From the NCBI GenBank assembly GCA_009926245.1, contig RFPG01000030.1, forward strand, positions 1-11,295: a stretch of DNA of 11,295 nucleotides. Reading direction: 5' to 3'. The number at the start of each line of letters is the position of its first letter. Positions within the stretch are counted from its first letter, which is position 1. Under the pieces are notes generated by a model. The model did no database searches. It was given only the letters and a program-made list of their open reading frames with translations, and was not told the DNA's origin. This DNA comes from Sphingobacteriia bacterium. Its GTDB lineage: Bacteria; Bacteroidota; Bacteroidia; UBA7662. The position numbers were made by a program, and so were the translations under genes. This document shows positions 1 to 7,360 of the stretch, one piece after another.

Positions 1-1194
1 GCTCGAGAACTGGCACAGTTTTTGGGCAACAGCGCCTCTGACGATCGTGCTTCCGAATCTCGTGGACCTACCGCCATGACTTGGCAACCCCAACCATCCC
101 ACCCCCGCTTCGCCTTTCTGGACGGACTGCTCCTGCATATTCTCCGTCGTCGTCCCCACCAAGGCAAAGCAATTTTTGAACAACTCTTTGCGGGCACGCC
201 CCTCCCCTCGATCCTGCGCTTTATGGACGAAAAATCCACCTGGCAAGACGATCTGCGAATGTTAATGCATTTGCCCTGGAAGCCTTTTTTGGTCGCCCTG
301 TGGGAGCGTCACGTCGGCTGGCCTTTGCGTTTGTTGTTATTGGCTCTTCTTTTGATGGGCCTGCAGGCCCTGCCTTCGGTTTATTCGGTGGTGGCCAATC
401 TGGGTCTGGTCCTGGGCATGGTCCTCTTGGGACTGCCCCACGGCGCCGTTGATCATTTGTTACAAAGCGGACGATTCCAAAGACTTCCCACACCCACGAT
501 GGTGCTGGTTTATATTGGTCTGGGCTTGTTGATGTTATGGTTTTGGTTCCTGTGGCCCTGGTGGAGTCTGTTGTTTTTTGTAGGGTATTCGGCCTGGCAT
601 TTTGGCCAAGCAGATGGACGGTCCTGGGGGTTGAACCGCTTCCTATCGTTGGCATGGGGTCTGTCGGTCCTGGCCTACATCACCGGCACCCATCCCGAAG
701 AAACCCGTAACATCGTGCAGGCCATGACCCAACGCGATACGACCTGGTCCCTGTCGGTGGGTTTTATGGCAATCTGGGCCGCTGTAGGGATCTACCGTCG
801 TCAAAGCGAATTGGTTTGGACCTCCCTTTGGTTGATGATTGCGTCAGAACTCCCGTTGATGCATGCCTTTGGTTTGTATTTTATCGGCCAACACAGCCGA
901 ACCGGTTGGCGGGATTTGCGACGTGGTCTTCAACTTAGTTCACCCACCCTTTGGAGGGCGGCCCTGCCCTTTCATACCGGCGCTTGGCTCCTGCTGGGAA
1001 TGTTTTACACCTTCAAGGATTGGCTCCCGCCCTTGGACTTTGGACCCGAAGGCTCGTTCTTTGTCTTCCTCGCTTGCCTGAGCTTCCCCCATGTTGTGAC
1101 GATGCACCGTTTTTACATCGCCCAACACCCGAACCGCCAACGCAGCGAAAGGGGGGCACTCAACCAACACGGGGAACGCAGCGGCGGCCTCTAA
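1..1194 (+). CDS. Lycopene beta-cyclase (C-terminal end) fused to Brp/Blh beta-carotene 15,15'-dioxygenase; 5' end cut by window
   Basis: The frame is open from base 1 to the TAA at 1192-1194 (397 residues visible). Residues about 37-100 resemble the C-terminal end of CrtY-type lycopene cyclases: FLDGLLL, a GKAIFEQLF segment, ILRFMDE, and LPWKPFL. With no intervening stop the chain continues at about residue 108 into a polytopic Brp/Blh domain with roughly seven membrane segments. Histidine motifs expected for the non-haem iron site are present: GLPHGAVDH (H147, D151, H152), SAWHFGQAD (H200), IGQHSR (H298) and FPHVVTMH (H364, H369). Known role of the families: the cyclase turns lycopene into beta-carotene, and Blh cleaves it into two retinals in the membrane. 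The fusion is read directly; bifunctionality is inferred. Possible starts inside the window (TTG 22, ATG 76) would lie within cyclase sequence, so the true start is upstream. A separate Blh starting internally near 259-265 cannot be fully excluded. Confidence 0.88.
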   Translation, partial: ARELAQFLGNSASDDRASESRGPTAMTWQPQPSHPRFAFLDGLLLHILRRRPHQGKAIFEQLFAGTPLPSILRFMDEKSTWQDDLRMLMHLPWKPFLVALWERHVGWPLRLLLLALLLMGLQALPSVYSVVANLGLVLGMVLLGLPHGAVDHLLQSGRFQRLPTPTMVLVYIGLGLLMLWFWFLWPWWSLLFFVGYSAWHFGQADGRSWGLNRFLSLAWGLSVLAYITGTHPEETRNIVQAMTQRDTTWSLSVGFMAIWAAVGIYRRQSELVWTSLWLMIASELPLMHAFGLYFIGQHSRTGWRDLRRGLQLSSPTLWRAALPFHTGAWLLLGMFYTFKDWLPPLDFGPEGSFFVFLACLSFPHVVTMHRFYIAQHPNRQRSERGALNQHGERSGGL

Positions 1195-1200
1195 TTCCCC

Positions 1201-2172
1201 ATGACCTCAACCAACATGTTCGAAATCGTATTGGCGGCGCTGGCCGGTTTGGTCTTGTTTCTCTATGCCGTACGATCCCTTTCGGAAAATCTGTACGATG
1301 CGTTGGGGGATTCGGCCCCGACGTGGATTCGAGGTTGGACTTCCAACCGTTTCAGCAGCGTTTTGATTGGCATCTTGGTGACCATTCTGTTGGATTCATC
1401 GTCGGCGGTCATCATTCTGACCATTGTGATGGTCAACAGCCGCATTCTCAATTTTCGACAGGCGATGGGGATTGTCATGGGCGCCAACATTGGAACCACC
1501 GCCAGCAGCCAAATAATTGCCATGGATGTGGGTCGATACGCCCCATTGTTGATGTTGGTGGGGTTTGGGATGATGGGCTTCCAAAAACAAACACGGGTCG
1601 CCCTGGTCGGTCGAGTGGTGATGTCCATGGGGGTCTTGTTCTTTGGACTGTTCACGATGGAAAACGCGGTTGCGCCCCTCCACCACGAAGCCTTTTTTGA
1701 AAATTGGATGCGCCAAACCGAAAATCCCTTGACCGGTGCCTGGGTTGGGGCCCTTGTAACACTGGTCATTCAGTCCTCTTCGGCGACCGTTGCGATGGCC
1801 ATGGTCTTGACCAGAGAAGGTTTTCTAGGCCTGGGCGGTGGCATCGCGGTCATGCTGGGAGCCGAATTGGGAACCTGCACGACGACCTTGATGGCGACGA
1901 TTCGGGGCAGCCGTCAAGCCCTCAAGACAGGTCTCTTCCATCTCCTGTTCAATTTGGTGAGCATTGTTTTGGGCTTGCTCTTGTTTGAACCCCTGGTCCA
2001 AGCCAGCGAGTGGATGGGTCGCGGGGCCAGCCTGGAGCGGGCCATCGCCCATGCCCACTTTTTGTTCAATGTAGCAGGGGTCACCCTGTTCATCGGCCTG
2101 ATTCCCTGGGCCGAACAATTCTTCAACCGCTGGTTGCCGGATCGTGCCAACGAGATACCGAATGAAACCTAG
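1201..2172 (+). CDS. Na+/phosphate cotransporter (NptA/PF02690 type), without PhoU domain
   Basis: This inner-membrane protein of 323 residues has the inverted two-repeat design of the Na/Pi cotransporter family. Repeat one carries DSSS (65-68) followed by GANIGTT (94-100). Repeat two carries QSSS (191-194) followed by GAELGT (220-225). These S-rich and G-rich pairs form the substrate and sodium path in the family. The family's usual first motif is QSS(S/T), so D65 is an unusual substitution. Many bacterial members carry a cytoplasmic C-terminal PhoU-like domain; here the protein ends shortly after the last membrane segment. The ATG at 1201 is 6 nt after the stop of the retinal-forming gene, with no Shine-Dalgarno motif, so translational coupling is likely. 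ATG 1216 is an alternative start. The substrate is probably phosphate, but family members can differ. Confidence 0.92.
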   Translation: MTSTNMFEIVLAALAGLVLFLYAVRSLSENLYDALGDSAPTWIRGWTSNRFSSVLIGILVTILLDSSSAVIILTIVMVNSRILNFRQAMGIVMGANIGTTASSQIIAMDVGRYAPLLMLVGFGMMGFQKQTRVALVGRVVMSMGVLFFGLFTMENAVAPLHHEAFFENWMRQTENPLTGAWVGALVTLVIQSSSATVAMAMVLTREGFLGLGGGIAVMLGAELGTCTTTLMATIRGSRQALKTGLFHLLFNLVSIVLGLLLFEPLVQASEWMGRGASLERAIAHAHFLFNVAGVTLFIGLIPWAEQFFNRWLPDRANEIPNET

Positions 2173-2244
2173 CAGGGATATAGAAAACCCAGGAAGAAGA
2201 AAAAAATCGAAGCTCTAGAATTCCTTCGGATCAAACATGGTTCT
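2173..2244. other. Convergent intergenic gap with no recognisable terminator
   Basis: These 72 bases separate the ends of the + strand transporter and the - strand cassette. The stretch is A/G-rich (2191-2208), and I could find no stable hairpin followed by a T tract on either strand. Transcripts from the two sides may therefore overlap or end by another mechanism. Confidence 0.5.
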
Positions 2245-2697
2245 TCAATAACGCCAGCCAATACCCAAATAGATGCCTTCAGGGACACCTATTCCAAAAC
2301 GAATGATCGGATGAGCATCCGGATGATGATAGCGATAACCAATATTTAGGGCTGGGGCCGGTAAAAGATTTTCAGAAGTTCTGATCAAGCAAGCACCAAC
2401 ACTCGCTTCAAAATGGTCACTGCCTTTACCGGTCAATAACCCCGTTCGACCTACGAAAGTAAAAGTCCATGTGGAACCGCCTGAAAATAAAGCAGCATTT
2501 CCCCCACCCAATCCTCCCTGAATGAAGGTATGGACGACCCTACGTTCTTGAAGTTTTTCGAAATGCAAAAAACCTTGGCTAGCTAAAATAAAAGTACCGC
2601 CTGTAAAATGGACCGAGTGACTAATTTTGTTATGTTGAGCGTGTAAAGGCTTCCAAACAAAGAGTACGACAAAAAAGATAAAATATCTTTTTAACAT
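2245..2697 (-). CDS. Small secreted outer-membrane beta-barrel-like protein
   Basis: This is a 150-residue protein with a clear Sec signal peptide: K3 R4, a hydrophobic core rich in F, V and L (5-15), and a likely cut after HA (residues 19-20). The mature part alternates short amphipathic strands with glycine turns (QGGLGGGNAALF, VGRTGLLTGKG, LNIGYRYH). It ends in GIYLGIGWRY with a terminal aromatic, as in proteins folded by the BAM machinery. I recognise the general type from Bacteroidota genomes but no named family, and its function is unknown. The ATG at 2695-2697 overlaps the stop of the ATP-grasp gene (2691-2693) as ATGTTAA, so it is the last gene of the coupled cassette. The bases before the ATG (GATT) match those before two other genes of the cassette. 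It has low GC like the rest of the cassette. Confidence 0.78.
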   Translation of the reverse strand: MLKRYFIFFVVLFVWKPLHAQHNKISHSVHFTGGTFILASQGFLHFEKLQERRVVHTFIQGGLGGGNAALFSGGSTWTFTFVGRTGLLTGKGSDHFEASVGACLIRTSENLLPAPALNIGYRYHHPDAHPIIRFGIGVPEGIYLGIGWRY

Positions 2698-3740
2698 AAT
2701 CGAGGATTTAAGGATAATTGAAGTGTTCGTTTATGTTGAATTAAATAGGAAAGCCCCTGACGAAATCCAGGGACCTTGGCGCCTTGTTTTTGATTACGCT
2801 GGCTGAGAGTTAGGACATATCCCCAGTGTTTGAATATTTCTCGTTGCCCCTTCCAAAAACCACAACGGGAATCATAAATATGAATCGGTTCGCCTTTGAC
2901 ACCGTTAATTTCTAAAATTTGAAATTTGCCGTCTAACAACTCTTGTCTGCTTGCACATTTCAAATCATAGCGGGCGTAATCAAATAAATCCACTTGATCA
3001 TTAATGGACTCCAATACCTTTCGTAATAGGGGGGTAGCCTGGCTGGTTATATCATAATATGCAGAACCATAATCCAAATTACCTAGAGAGGTCGGTTCCC
3101 ATACTTGTCCATTCAGAAGAACCAAATCGGCATAGGGTTGACATTTGGACAAAATATTCGATAATCGATGGCGAATATGAGGTAGGCCATTTAACAAATC
3201 CCGAACGGTAGAAGTCCCATTTCCAACCAATTTTAGATGGCTTCTTTCCGTAATGCTGCTTATTTGCAGTGACCCCATCGCTTTGTGCACCAATACACTA
3301 ACCTCCAAGTCGTGTTGCACAAAATCCTGTACAAGGTAGTTCATCGCATGGCTTTCATGATAAACTTTTAGATCTTCCCAGGTGTCCACCTTCGTCGCCA
3401 AATAACCGCCTTCTCCCACATCGGGTTTAACAAAGAGCGGATAGGACATGTTCAAATCCGATATCTTGGGGGCTAATTCATCCAAGGTATCTTGATTTGT
3501 AACATACAATGTTTTAGGCTTCCATTCCTTCGGAATCCTTTGTATGATTTCATATTTGGATTCCCCTGCAAAACCAGCAAGGGGTAATTTGGGATTCGCC
3601 GCCGCAAAGTAAAAAACATTGCCTGAGCGAATAAAACCCACCACAATCACATACAAGGTAACGGGAAAGTAAAGCAGTTCCCATGGCCATGATTTCCAAT
3701 GCCACAGGATATCCAATCGTTCCAATAATCGACTAAACAT
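2691..3740 (-). CDS. Membrane-anchored ATP-grasp ligase (D-Ala-D-Ala ligase-like fold)
   Basis: The protein has 349 residues. Residues 18-36 form a Trp/Leu/Tyr/Val-rich membrane segment, followed by an FYFAAANP block and GFAGESK (56-62). The ATP-grasp core follows: FVKPDVGEGG with the nucleotide-binding K105 and glycine loop 109-112, the NYLVQDF hinge region (134-140), and the metal-binding set D259, E277 and N279 (RYDLKC, ILEINGVKGE). Members of this superfamily use ATP to activate a carboxylate and join it to an amine or similar nucleophile; the substrates here cannot be read from sequence. I chose ATG 3738-3740 over TTG 3744-3746. It overlaps the TAG of the acyltransferase gene (3733-3735) by 8 nt. 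Its place after an aminotransferase and an acyltransferase suggests it condenses an amino-bearing product, which is inference. The hydrophobic N-terminus suggests work at the inner membrane. Confidence 0.87.
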   Translation of the reverse strand: MFSRLLERLDILWHWKSWPWELLYFPVTLYVIVVGFIRSGNVFYFAAANPKLPLAGFAGESKYEIIQRIPKEWKPKTLYVTNQDTLDELAPKISDLNMSYPLFVKPDVGEGGYLATKVDTWEDLKVYHESHAMNYLVQDFVQHDLEVSVLVHKAMGSLQISSITERSHLKLVGNGTSTVRDLLNGLPHIRHRLSNILSKCQPYADLVLLNGQVWEPTSLGNLDYGSAYYDITSQATPLLRKVLESINDQVDLFDYARYDLKCASRQELLDGKFQILEINGVKGEPIHIYDSRCGFWKGQREIFKHWGYVLTLSQRNQKQGAKVPGFRQGLSYLIQHKRTLQLSLNPRLC

Positions 3741-4791
3741 AATCAAACCCGGATGCGTACAAGGGCAAGGTCTGAATTTGTTTTATTCTTTCCTTATCTA
3801 CATCATGAAAAGAGGCCATAACATAAACATCCGAATCCTTAACAAAAGGATGCAATAATCCGGGGTCAACGGCCGCTTGAATTCGTTCTCGAATTGGGCA
3901 AGTTGCACCCATCCAATACATTGCGGAACGCATGCCTGTTTTGACCAAAACATCTTCAACAAGCCTGCCCCATTCCTTTTCGAATCCTGGTCGGATATAA
4001 ATACCCTCCAAGGCCAAAAATTCAAATTTATTTGGATTAAAAATGCGATTTAGCAACGGGATTTGAGGTAATATTTTGAGTAAGAACTTCCCCGACCAGC
4101 CTGCCATACGATTAACCACCCAATGGGCACGATGGTATTGAAGACCGGCGACAATTTGACCTTTGATACGCAATACGTAATACTGATCATGCAAGAAAAT
4201 GGAATCAAATTGAACCAATGCATGTTCGCGGTACTGGGTCCCTAGCAAAGCAAGTACTTCCTCGCGTTGCGCCGGCGTTGTCACTTGCTCGACCCCCTCC
4301 ATGGACCTGGGGAAAAATCGACTGAACCCGTTGGTGGTAGCGGTCCATGTATGCTGATAACCTGCGCTTTGGACTGTTTTGAAAGAGGGTTTGTTACCCC
4401 GCTCCACGCAGGCAAAAAAGACCGTAGGGGCATGAACGTCTTCCCTCACCAATTCCATGACTCGAATACCGTATTTTTTGATAAGCCCCTGCCCTCTGAT
4501 TTTGGGGGAGGAGGCAAAATACCTTACATAATAACAATTAAGATAAGATGCAGCTATCCCAACCTTGGTATGACAAAAAACGGCCGTCGCTAAGATTTGA
4601 TCACCTGAATGAATCGCCATGAGGACTGGGCGATGTATATGGCGGCTGTGTTCCTTGGTGTTCTTGTTTTCGTAAACCGCGCCTTCGCTGCCCCATGCTA
4701 TTTCATCCAAGAAGGCAAGCGCCTCAGCGGGTATACCTTCGTGCCGCAATATGCGGTACGAGTCTTCCTCCAAAAGAACAACAGGGTTCAT
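3733..4791 (-). CDS. GNAT-like N-acyltransferase, long form with possible second GNAT-like half
   Basis: The protein has 352 residues, about twice the size of a single GNAT domain. The first half shows the family's core: a YYVRYFASSP strand (87-96), then RGQGLIKK (99-106), which fits the acyl-CoA pyrophosphate-binding loop (Q/RxxGxG/A). FFACVERGN (125-133) and the SAGYQ strand (142-146) follow. The second half (about 175-335) has a weaker GNAT-like pattern around LEGIYIRPGFEKEWG (261-275) but no clear acyl-CoA loop, so it may be a degenerate domain. Known role of the fold: acyl transfer from CoA, or aminoacyl transfer in the FemABX branch, to an amine. The substrate is not known. The start ATG 4789-4791 overlaps the aminotransferase stop as ATGA, typical of tight translational coupling, and the 3' end overlaps the ATP-grasp gene. 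It could instead belong to a FemABX-like family, but the RGQG loop favours GNAT. Confidence 0.8.
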   Translation of the reverse strand: MNPVVLLEEDSYRILRHEGIPAEALAFLDEIAWGSEGAVYENKNTKEHSRHIHRPVLMAIHSGDQILATAVFCHTKVGIAASYLNCYYVRYFASSPKIRGQGLIKKYGIRVMELVREDVHAPTVFFACVERGNKPSFKTVQSAGYQHTWTATTNGFSRFFPRSMEGVEQVTTPAQREEVLALLGTQYREHALVQFDSIFLHDQYYVLRIKGQIVAGLQYHRAHWVVNRMAGWSGKFLLKILPQIPLLNRIFNPNKFEFLALEGIYIRPGFEKEWGRLVEDVLVKTGMRSAMYWMGATCPIRERIQAAVDPGLLHPFVKDSDVYVMASFHDVDKERIKQIQTLPLYASGFDYV

Positions 4792-6107
4792 GATACAGAT
4801 TTCTTAAGCAAGCCCTGGGCCTCCAACTCGTAACACGATTGGATCAACTGCTCCTCCAATCTTTCCAAAACATCCGGCGTATGGGATGGTGAAAGAAAAC
4901 AATTACGACCCTCCCATACATAAACCCCGTTGAGCAAAAGTTGATAATAAAGCAGACTGGACTTACCAGGGGTGGTAAACCGAAATAAGGACCCAAAATG
5001 ATGAACCGATAGAGGATATTTGTTTTGATCAAAAAATTTCTGGAATCGGTCGCATAAGGCAGCCGTTGTTTGATTCAGTTCATGCAAAATTTGGCCCTTG
5101 GAATTTCGAAGAATTTCAAGAACCTTGAGGGACGAGGCCATCGCCAAGGGATGATGACAAAAGGTACCTGCGACAAAAGTGGCTTTGACCACCGGAACCG
5201 AATCATCCCCGTACTGCCAAAATCCACCATCGGTGGCATCTAGAAAACGAGCCTTGCCTGCCACCAACCCCAAGGGCAAGCCACCCCCTATGACCTTCCC
5301 GTACGTTACGATATCGGCTTTGACCCCAAAATATTCCTGACTTCCTCCCAAGCCGATGCGAAACCCGGTGATAACCTCGTCAAAAACCAAGGCGATATTC
5401 TTTTCTTCCGTAATCTTTCGAAGTTCATGCAAATAAGCCCGAGGTTGCAAACCGGGATTACGGCTTTGAACTGGTTCCGTTAAGACAGCTGCAATATGAT
5501 CCGAATTTTTACGAATAAACTCCAAGCTTTCCTCGGATCCGTATTCCAATAGATAGGATTCGTTGAGAATACCTTGGGTAACCCCCGGAACCATTTCTTT
5601 GGCCACTCCGCTATGGGGATCGTTTTTGAGCGATAACAAAGAATCAAAGGTCCCGTGATAGGATCCTTTGAAGAAAACAATGTACTTTTTCTGAGTAATA
5701 GCCTTGGCTAACCTCAGAGCCACCATGACGGCTTCGGTTCCTGAATTAAAAAAAGCCACCCGCTCGACTCCGGTGGCTTGAACAATTTCTTGGGCTAATG
5801 GACCCGCCAAAGGAGAAATAGGGCCTACAGACCAGGATTGACTTAACTGATCCTGAATTGCCTGACGTATCGGTTCATAATTATGCCCAAAAAGCAAGGA
5901 ACCAAAGCCCATGGTAAGATCAATATACTTATTTTGATCCAAATCGTGGACATAAGGCCCGACCGCCTTATCACAAACGAGGGTGTAGATGCCTTCCTTG
6001 AATTCCTTGCTAAATCCAGCGGCATTTCGGTTGAGGGCTAGACTAGAACGGAAGGCCTGCGTATGGGCCTTGGTGAGCCGATTCTTGTCTGTTAGTTGTT
6101 GCAGCAT
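4788..6107 (-). CDS. PLP-dependent class III aminotransferase of the PKS/NRPS-associated (glutamate-1-semialdehyde aminomutase-like) type
   Basis: The 439-residue length is normal for class III aminotransferases. Visible motifs are MGFGSLLFGHN (66-76), GPISPLAGPLA (95-105), NSGTEAV (121-127, PLP phosphate), SYHG (149-152), FDEVITGFR (242-250, D243 contacts the PLP ring nitrogen), YGKVIGGGLPLG (269-280) with Schiff-base lysine K271, and FVAGTFCHHPLA (311-322). The SPLAG and FVAGTF segments are those of aminotransferase domains in hybrid PKS/NRPS enzymes, which put an amino group on a carrier-bound beta-keto acyl chain, rather than those of HemL. This copy is free-standing. ATG 6105-6107 is preferred to TTG 6111-6113. 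It is the first gene of a coupled cassette with the GNAT and ATP-grasp genes. A near-perfect dyad and a TAnnTTTG box sit on its start. GC is about 40% in sampled lines, below the flanks. Confidence 0.94.
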   Translation of the reverse strand: MLQQLTDKNRLTKAHTQAFRSSLALNRNAAGFSKEFKEGIYTLVCDKAVGPYVHDLDQNKYIDLTMGFGSLLFGHNYEPIRQAIQDQLSQSWSVGPISPLAGPLAQEIVQATGVERVAFFNSGTEAVMVALRLAKAITQKKYIVFFKGSYHGTFDSLLSLKNDPHSGVAKEMVPGVTQGILNESYLLEYGSEESLEFIRKNSDHIAAVLTEPVQSRNPGLQPRAYLHELRKITEEKNIALVFDEVITGFRIGLGGSQEYFGVKADIVTYGKVIGGGLPLGLVAGKARFLDATDGGFWQYGDDSVPVVKATFVAGTFCHHPLAMASSLKVLEILRNSKGQILHELNQTTAALCDRFQKFFDQNKYPLSVHHFGSLFRFTTPGKSSLLYYQLLLNGVYVWEGRNCFLSPSHTPDVLERLEEQLIQSCYELEAQGLLKKSVS

Positions 6108-6132
6108 AATCAAAGCTACAAGCTATGATTAT
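6106..6132 (-). promoter_or_regulatory. Near-perfect inverted repeat over the aminotransferase start codon
   Basis: The arms 6106-6117 (ATAATCAAAGCT) and 6121-6132 (AGCTATGATTAT) are complementary at 11 of 12 positions around a 3-nt centre (ACA). The inner arm contains most of the ATG at 6105-6107 on the - strand. It could be an operator dyad, or an RNA hairpin hiding the start codon if transcription begins upstream of 6132. The sequence alone does not decide. Confidence 0.5.
6111..6118 (-). promoter_or_regulatory. Possible Bacteroidota -7 box (TAGCTTTG) at the aminotransferase start
   Basis: Read on the - strand this is TAGCTTTG, an exact fit to TAnnTTTG, ending 3 nt before the ATG at 6107. 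A transcript starting from it would be leaderless or nearly so. I see no TTTG-type -33 element at the usual distance, so the call is weak. It lies inside the inverted repeat at 6106-6132. Confidence 0.28.
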
Positions 6133-6145
6133 CACTTTTTATCGG

Positions 6146-7357
6146 TTAACTTTCTTGTTCAGGGCTGTACAACGGCAATTCGTTGAGTCCGCTGGCTAGG
6201 TTTTCGGATTCCGGGAGCACACCGCGTTCCCGCAGACCCTTCTCAATTTTCTTGTGTTGGGTACTCAAAGTGCCTAATCCAATTTCTTTGGTGGTCCGTT
6301 CTTGGGGGGGGTTGAGCCGGACTGATTTTTCGATTTCGGCGACTTCTTTGCGCATTTCCTCGGGCAATCGGTTTTCGGTTTCGGCCGCCAAACTCAGGGA
6401 TTCGTTCGCAAAAAACTGATCCACCTGAAGGCGACGTTTGGTCAAATGTGCAAATCGTCCTAGAATAACAAAAATATTCCTTCGGTCCTCGGGGCTGATT
6501 TCTTTGACATTCAAGTATTCATCGACCTTCATCAGGCTAAGAATGACCGGCTCCAAGGCCTCCACCGGTATCACATAAACCGTGTAATCGACGAAACGAA
6601 AGACGGTCTGATGCAAGGATTCAAGGGTGTTGGAGGGTACGACAAAATACAATTGGCCAAAGACCCCTTCTTGTTTGGTGTACTTGACGGCGGCTTCGGC
6701 CTGGGTTTTGAGGTAGGTCCCAAAATTGGCCAAATCCTCCCCTCCGGGACTCTTGGCATCCAAAACCACGTATTGTTCACAAATCAACAGGACATTATCC
6801 GGTTCACCCTTGAGAGGAAATTTGTCCACCACGGGAACGCTATGCTTTTCGGCAATTTGACGGATTTTGTTACGGGCGTTTTCCTGATGGGTTTGCCAGG
6901 TTTGGCGAAGGCGTTGTTGTTTTCGTTCAAGTTCTTCTTGGCGGGCTTGGTGCTCCTGCAGGCGTTCTTCGGCGATGCGCTCCTTGAGCTGGGACAAGGA
7001 AGTGAGGTTGGTTTGGAGCTCGACCCTCCGTTGATTGTCAACTTGGGTCAAGGCGGCAAGTTCCGAACCCAATCGCTGAACATCGCGACGAGCGGACATC
7101 AGGTCGGCATTCAAGAGGTCTTTGTCCCTTTGGAGATCGACGGCCCTGGCCTCGGCCATTCCCGATTGTTGACGGGCCTGCAGGAGTTCCCCCTGCAGAG
7201 TCTGCAAGGCCTGGTTGTGCTGAGCCGTTGAGGCCTGCATTGCTTCCCATTCAGCGTTGGCTTCCAGCAGCATACGCCTTATTCGATCCCATCCAAAGAG
7301 CCGTCCCCACCAGCCCAAGCTTTGCAGTTCCTGCAGCAATTGTCGCATCGTTCCCAT
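6146..7357 (-). CDS. RmuC-like protein: N-terminal coiled coil plus PD-(D/E)xK-like domain
   Basis: The protein has 403 residues from ATG 7355-7357. A short aromatic N-terminus (LGWWGRLFGW, 14-23) leads into a long coiled coil (about 35-170) rich in Q, E, R and L. The C-terminal domain has EPDNVLLICEQYVVLDAK, with D187, D200 and K202 arranged like the RmuC nuclease-fold core (RPD...DAK). VYVIPVEAL (260-268) takes the place of the F-x-P-x-E segment in RmuC. I do not see the GxWGE motif that normally precedes the core in RmuC, so this is a divergent relative. RmuC proteins are linked to suppressing recombination at inverted repeats. TTG 7361-7363 is a rival start, because AGAAGGAG at 7374-7381 lies 10 nt upstream of it but 16 nt from the ATG. 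The 38-nt gap to the aminotransferase, the higher GC and the unrelated function suggest it is not part of that cassette. Confidence 0.76.
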   Translation of the reverse strand: MGTMRQLLQELQSLGWWGRLFGWDRIRRMLLEANAEWEAMQASTAQHNQALQTLQGELLQARQQSGMAEARAVDLQRDKDLLNADLMSARRDVQRLGSELAALTQVDNQRRVELQTNLTSLSQLKERIAEERLQEHQARQEELERKQQRLRQTWQTHQENARNKIRQIAEKHSVPVVDKFPLKGEPDNVLLICEQYVVLDAKSPGGEDLANFGTYLKTQAEAAVKYTKQEGVFGQLYFVVPSNTLESLHQTVFRFVDYTVYVIPVEALEPVILSLMKVDEYLNVKEISPEDRRNIFVILGRFAHLTKRRLQVDQFFANESLSLAAETENRLPEEMRKEVAEIEKSVRLNPPQERTTKEIGLGTLSTQHKKIEKGLRERGVLPESENLASGLNELPLYSPEQES

Positions 7358-7360
7358 AAC

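Noticed and set aside
951..1700. Open frame of 249 codons on the + strand spanning two genes
   Set aside because: It crosses the boundary of the retinal and transporter genes in another frame and lacks any domain. Both real genes have strong motifs.
6611..7231. Open frame of 206 codons on the + strand
   Set aside because: It lies opposite the coiled-coil region of the RmuC-like gene, whose Gln/Glu/Arg-rich codons tend to leave the opposite strand free of stops.
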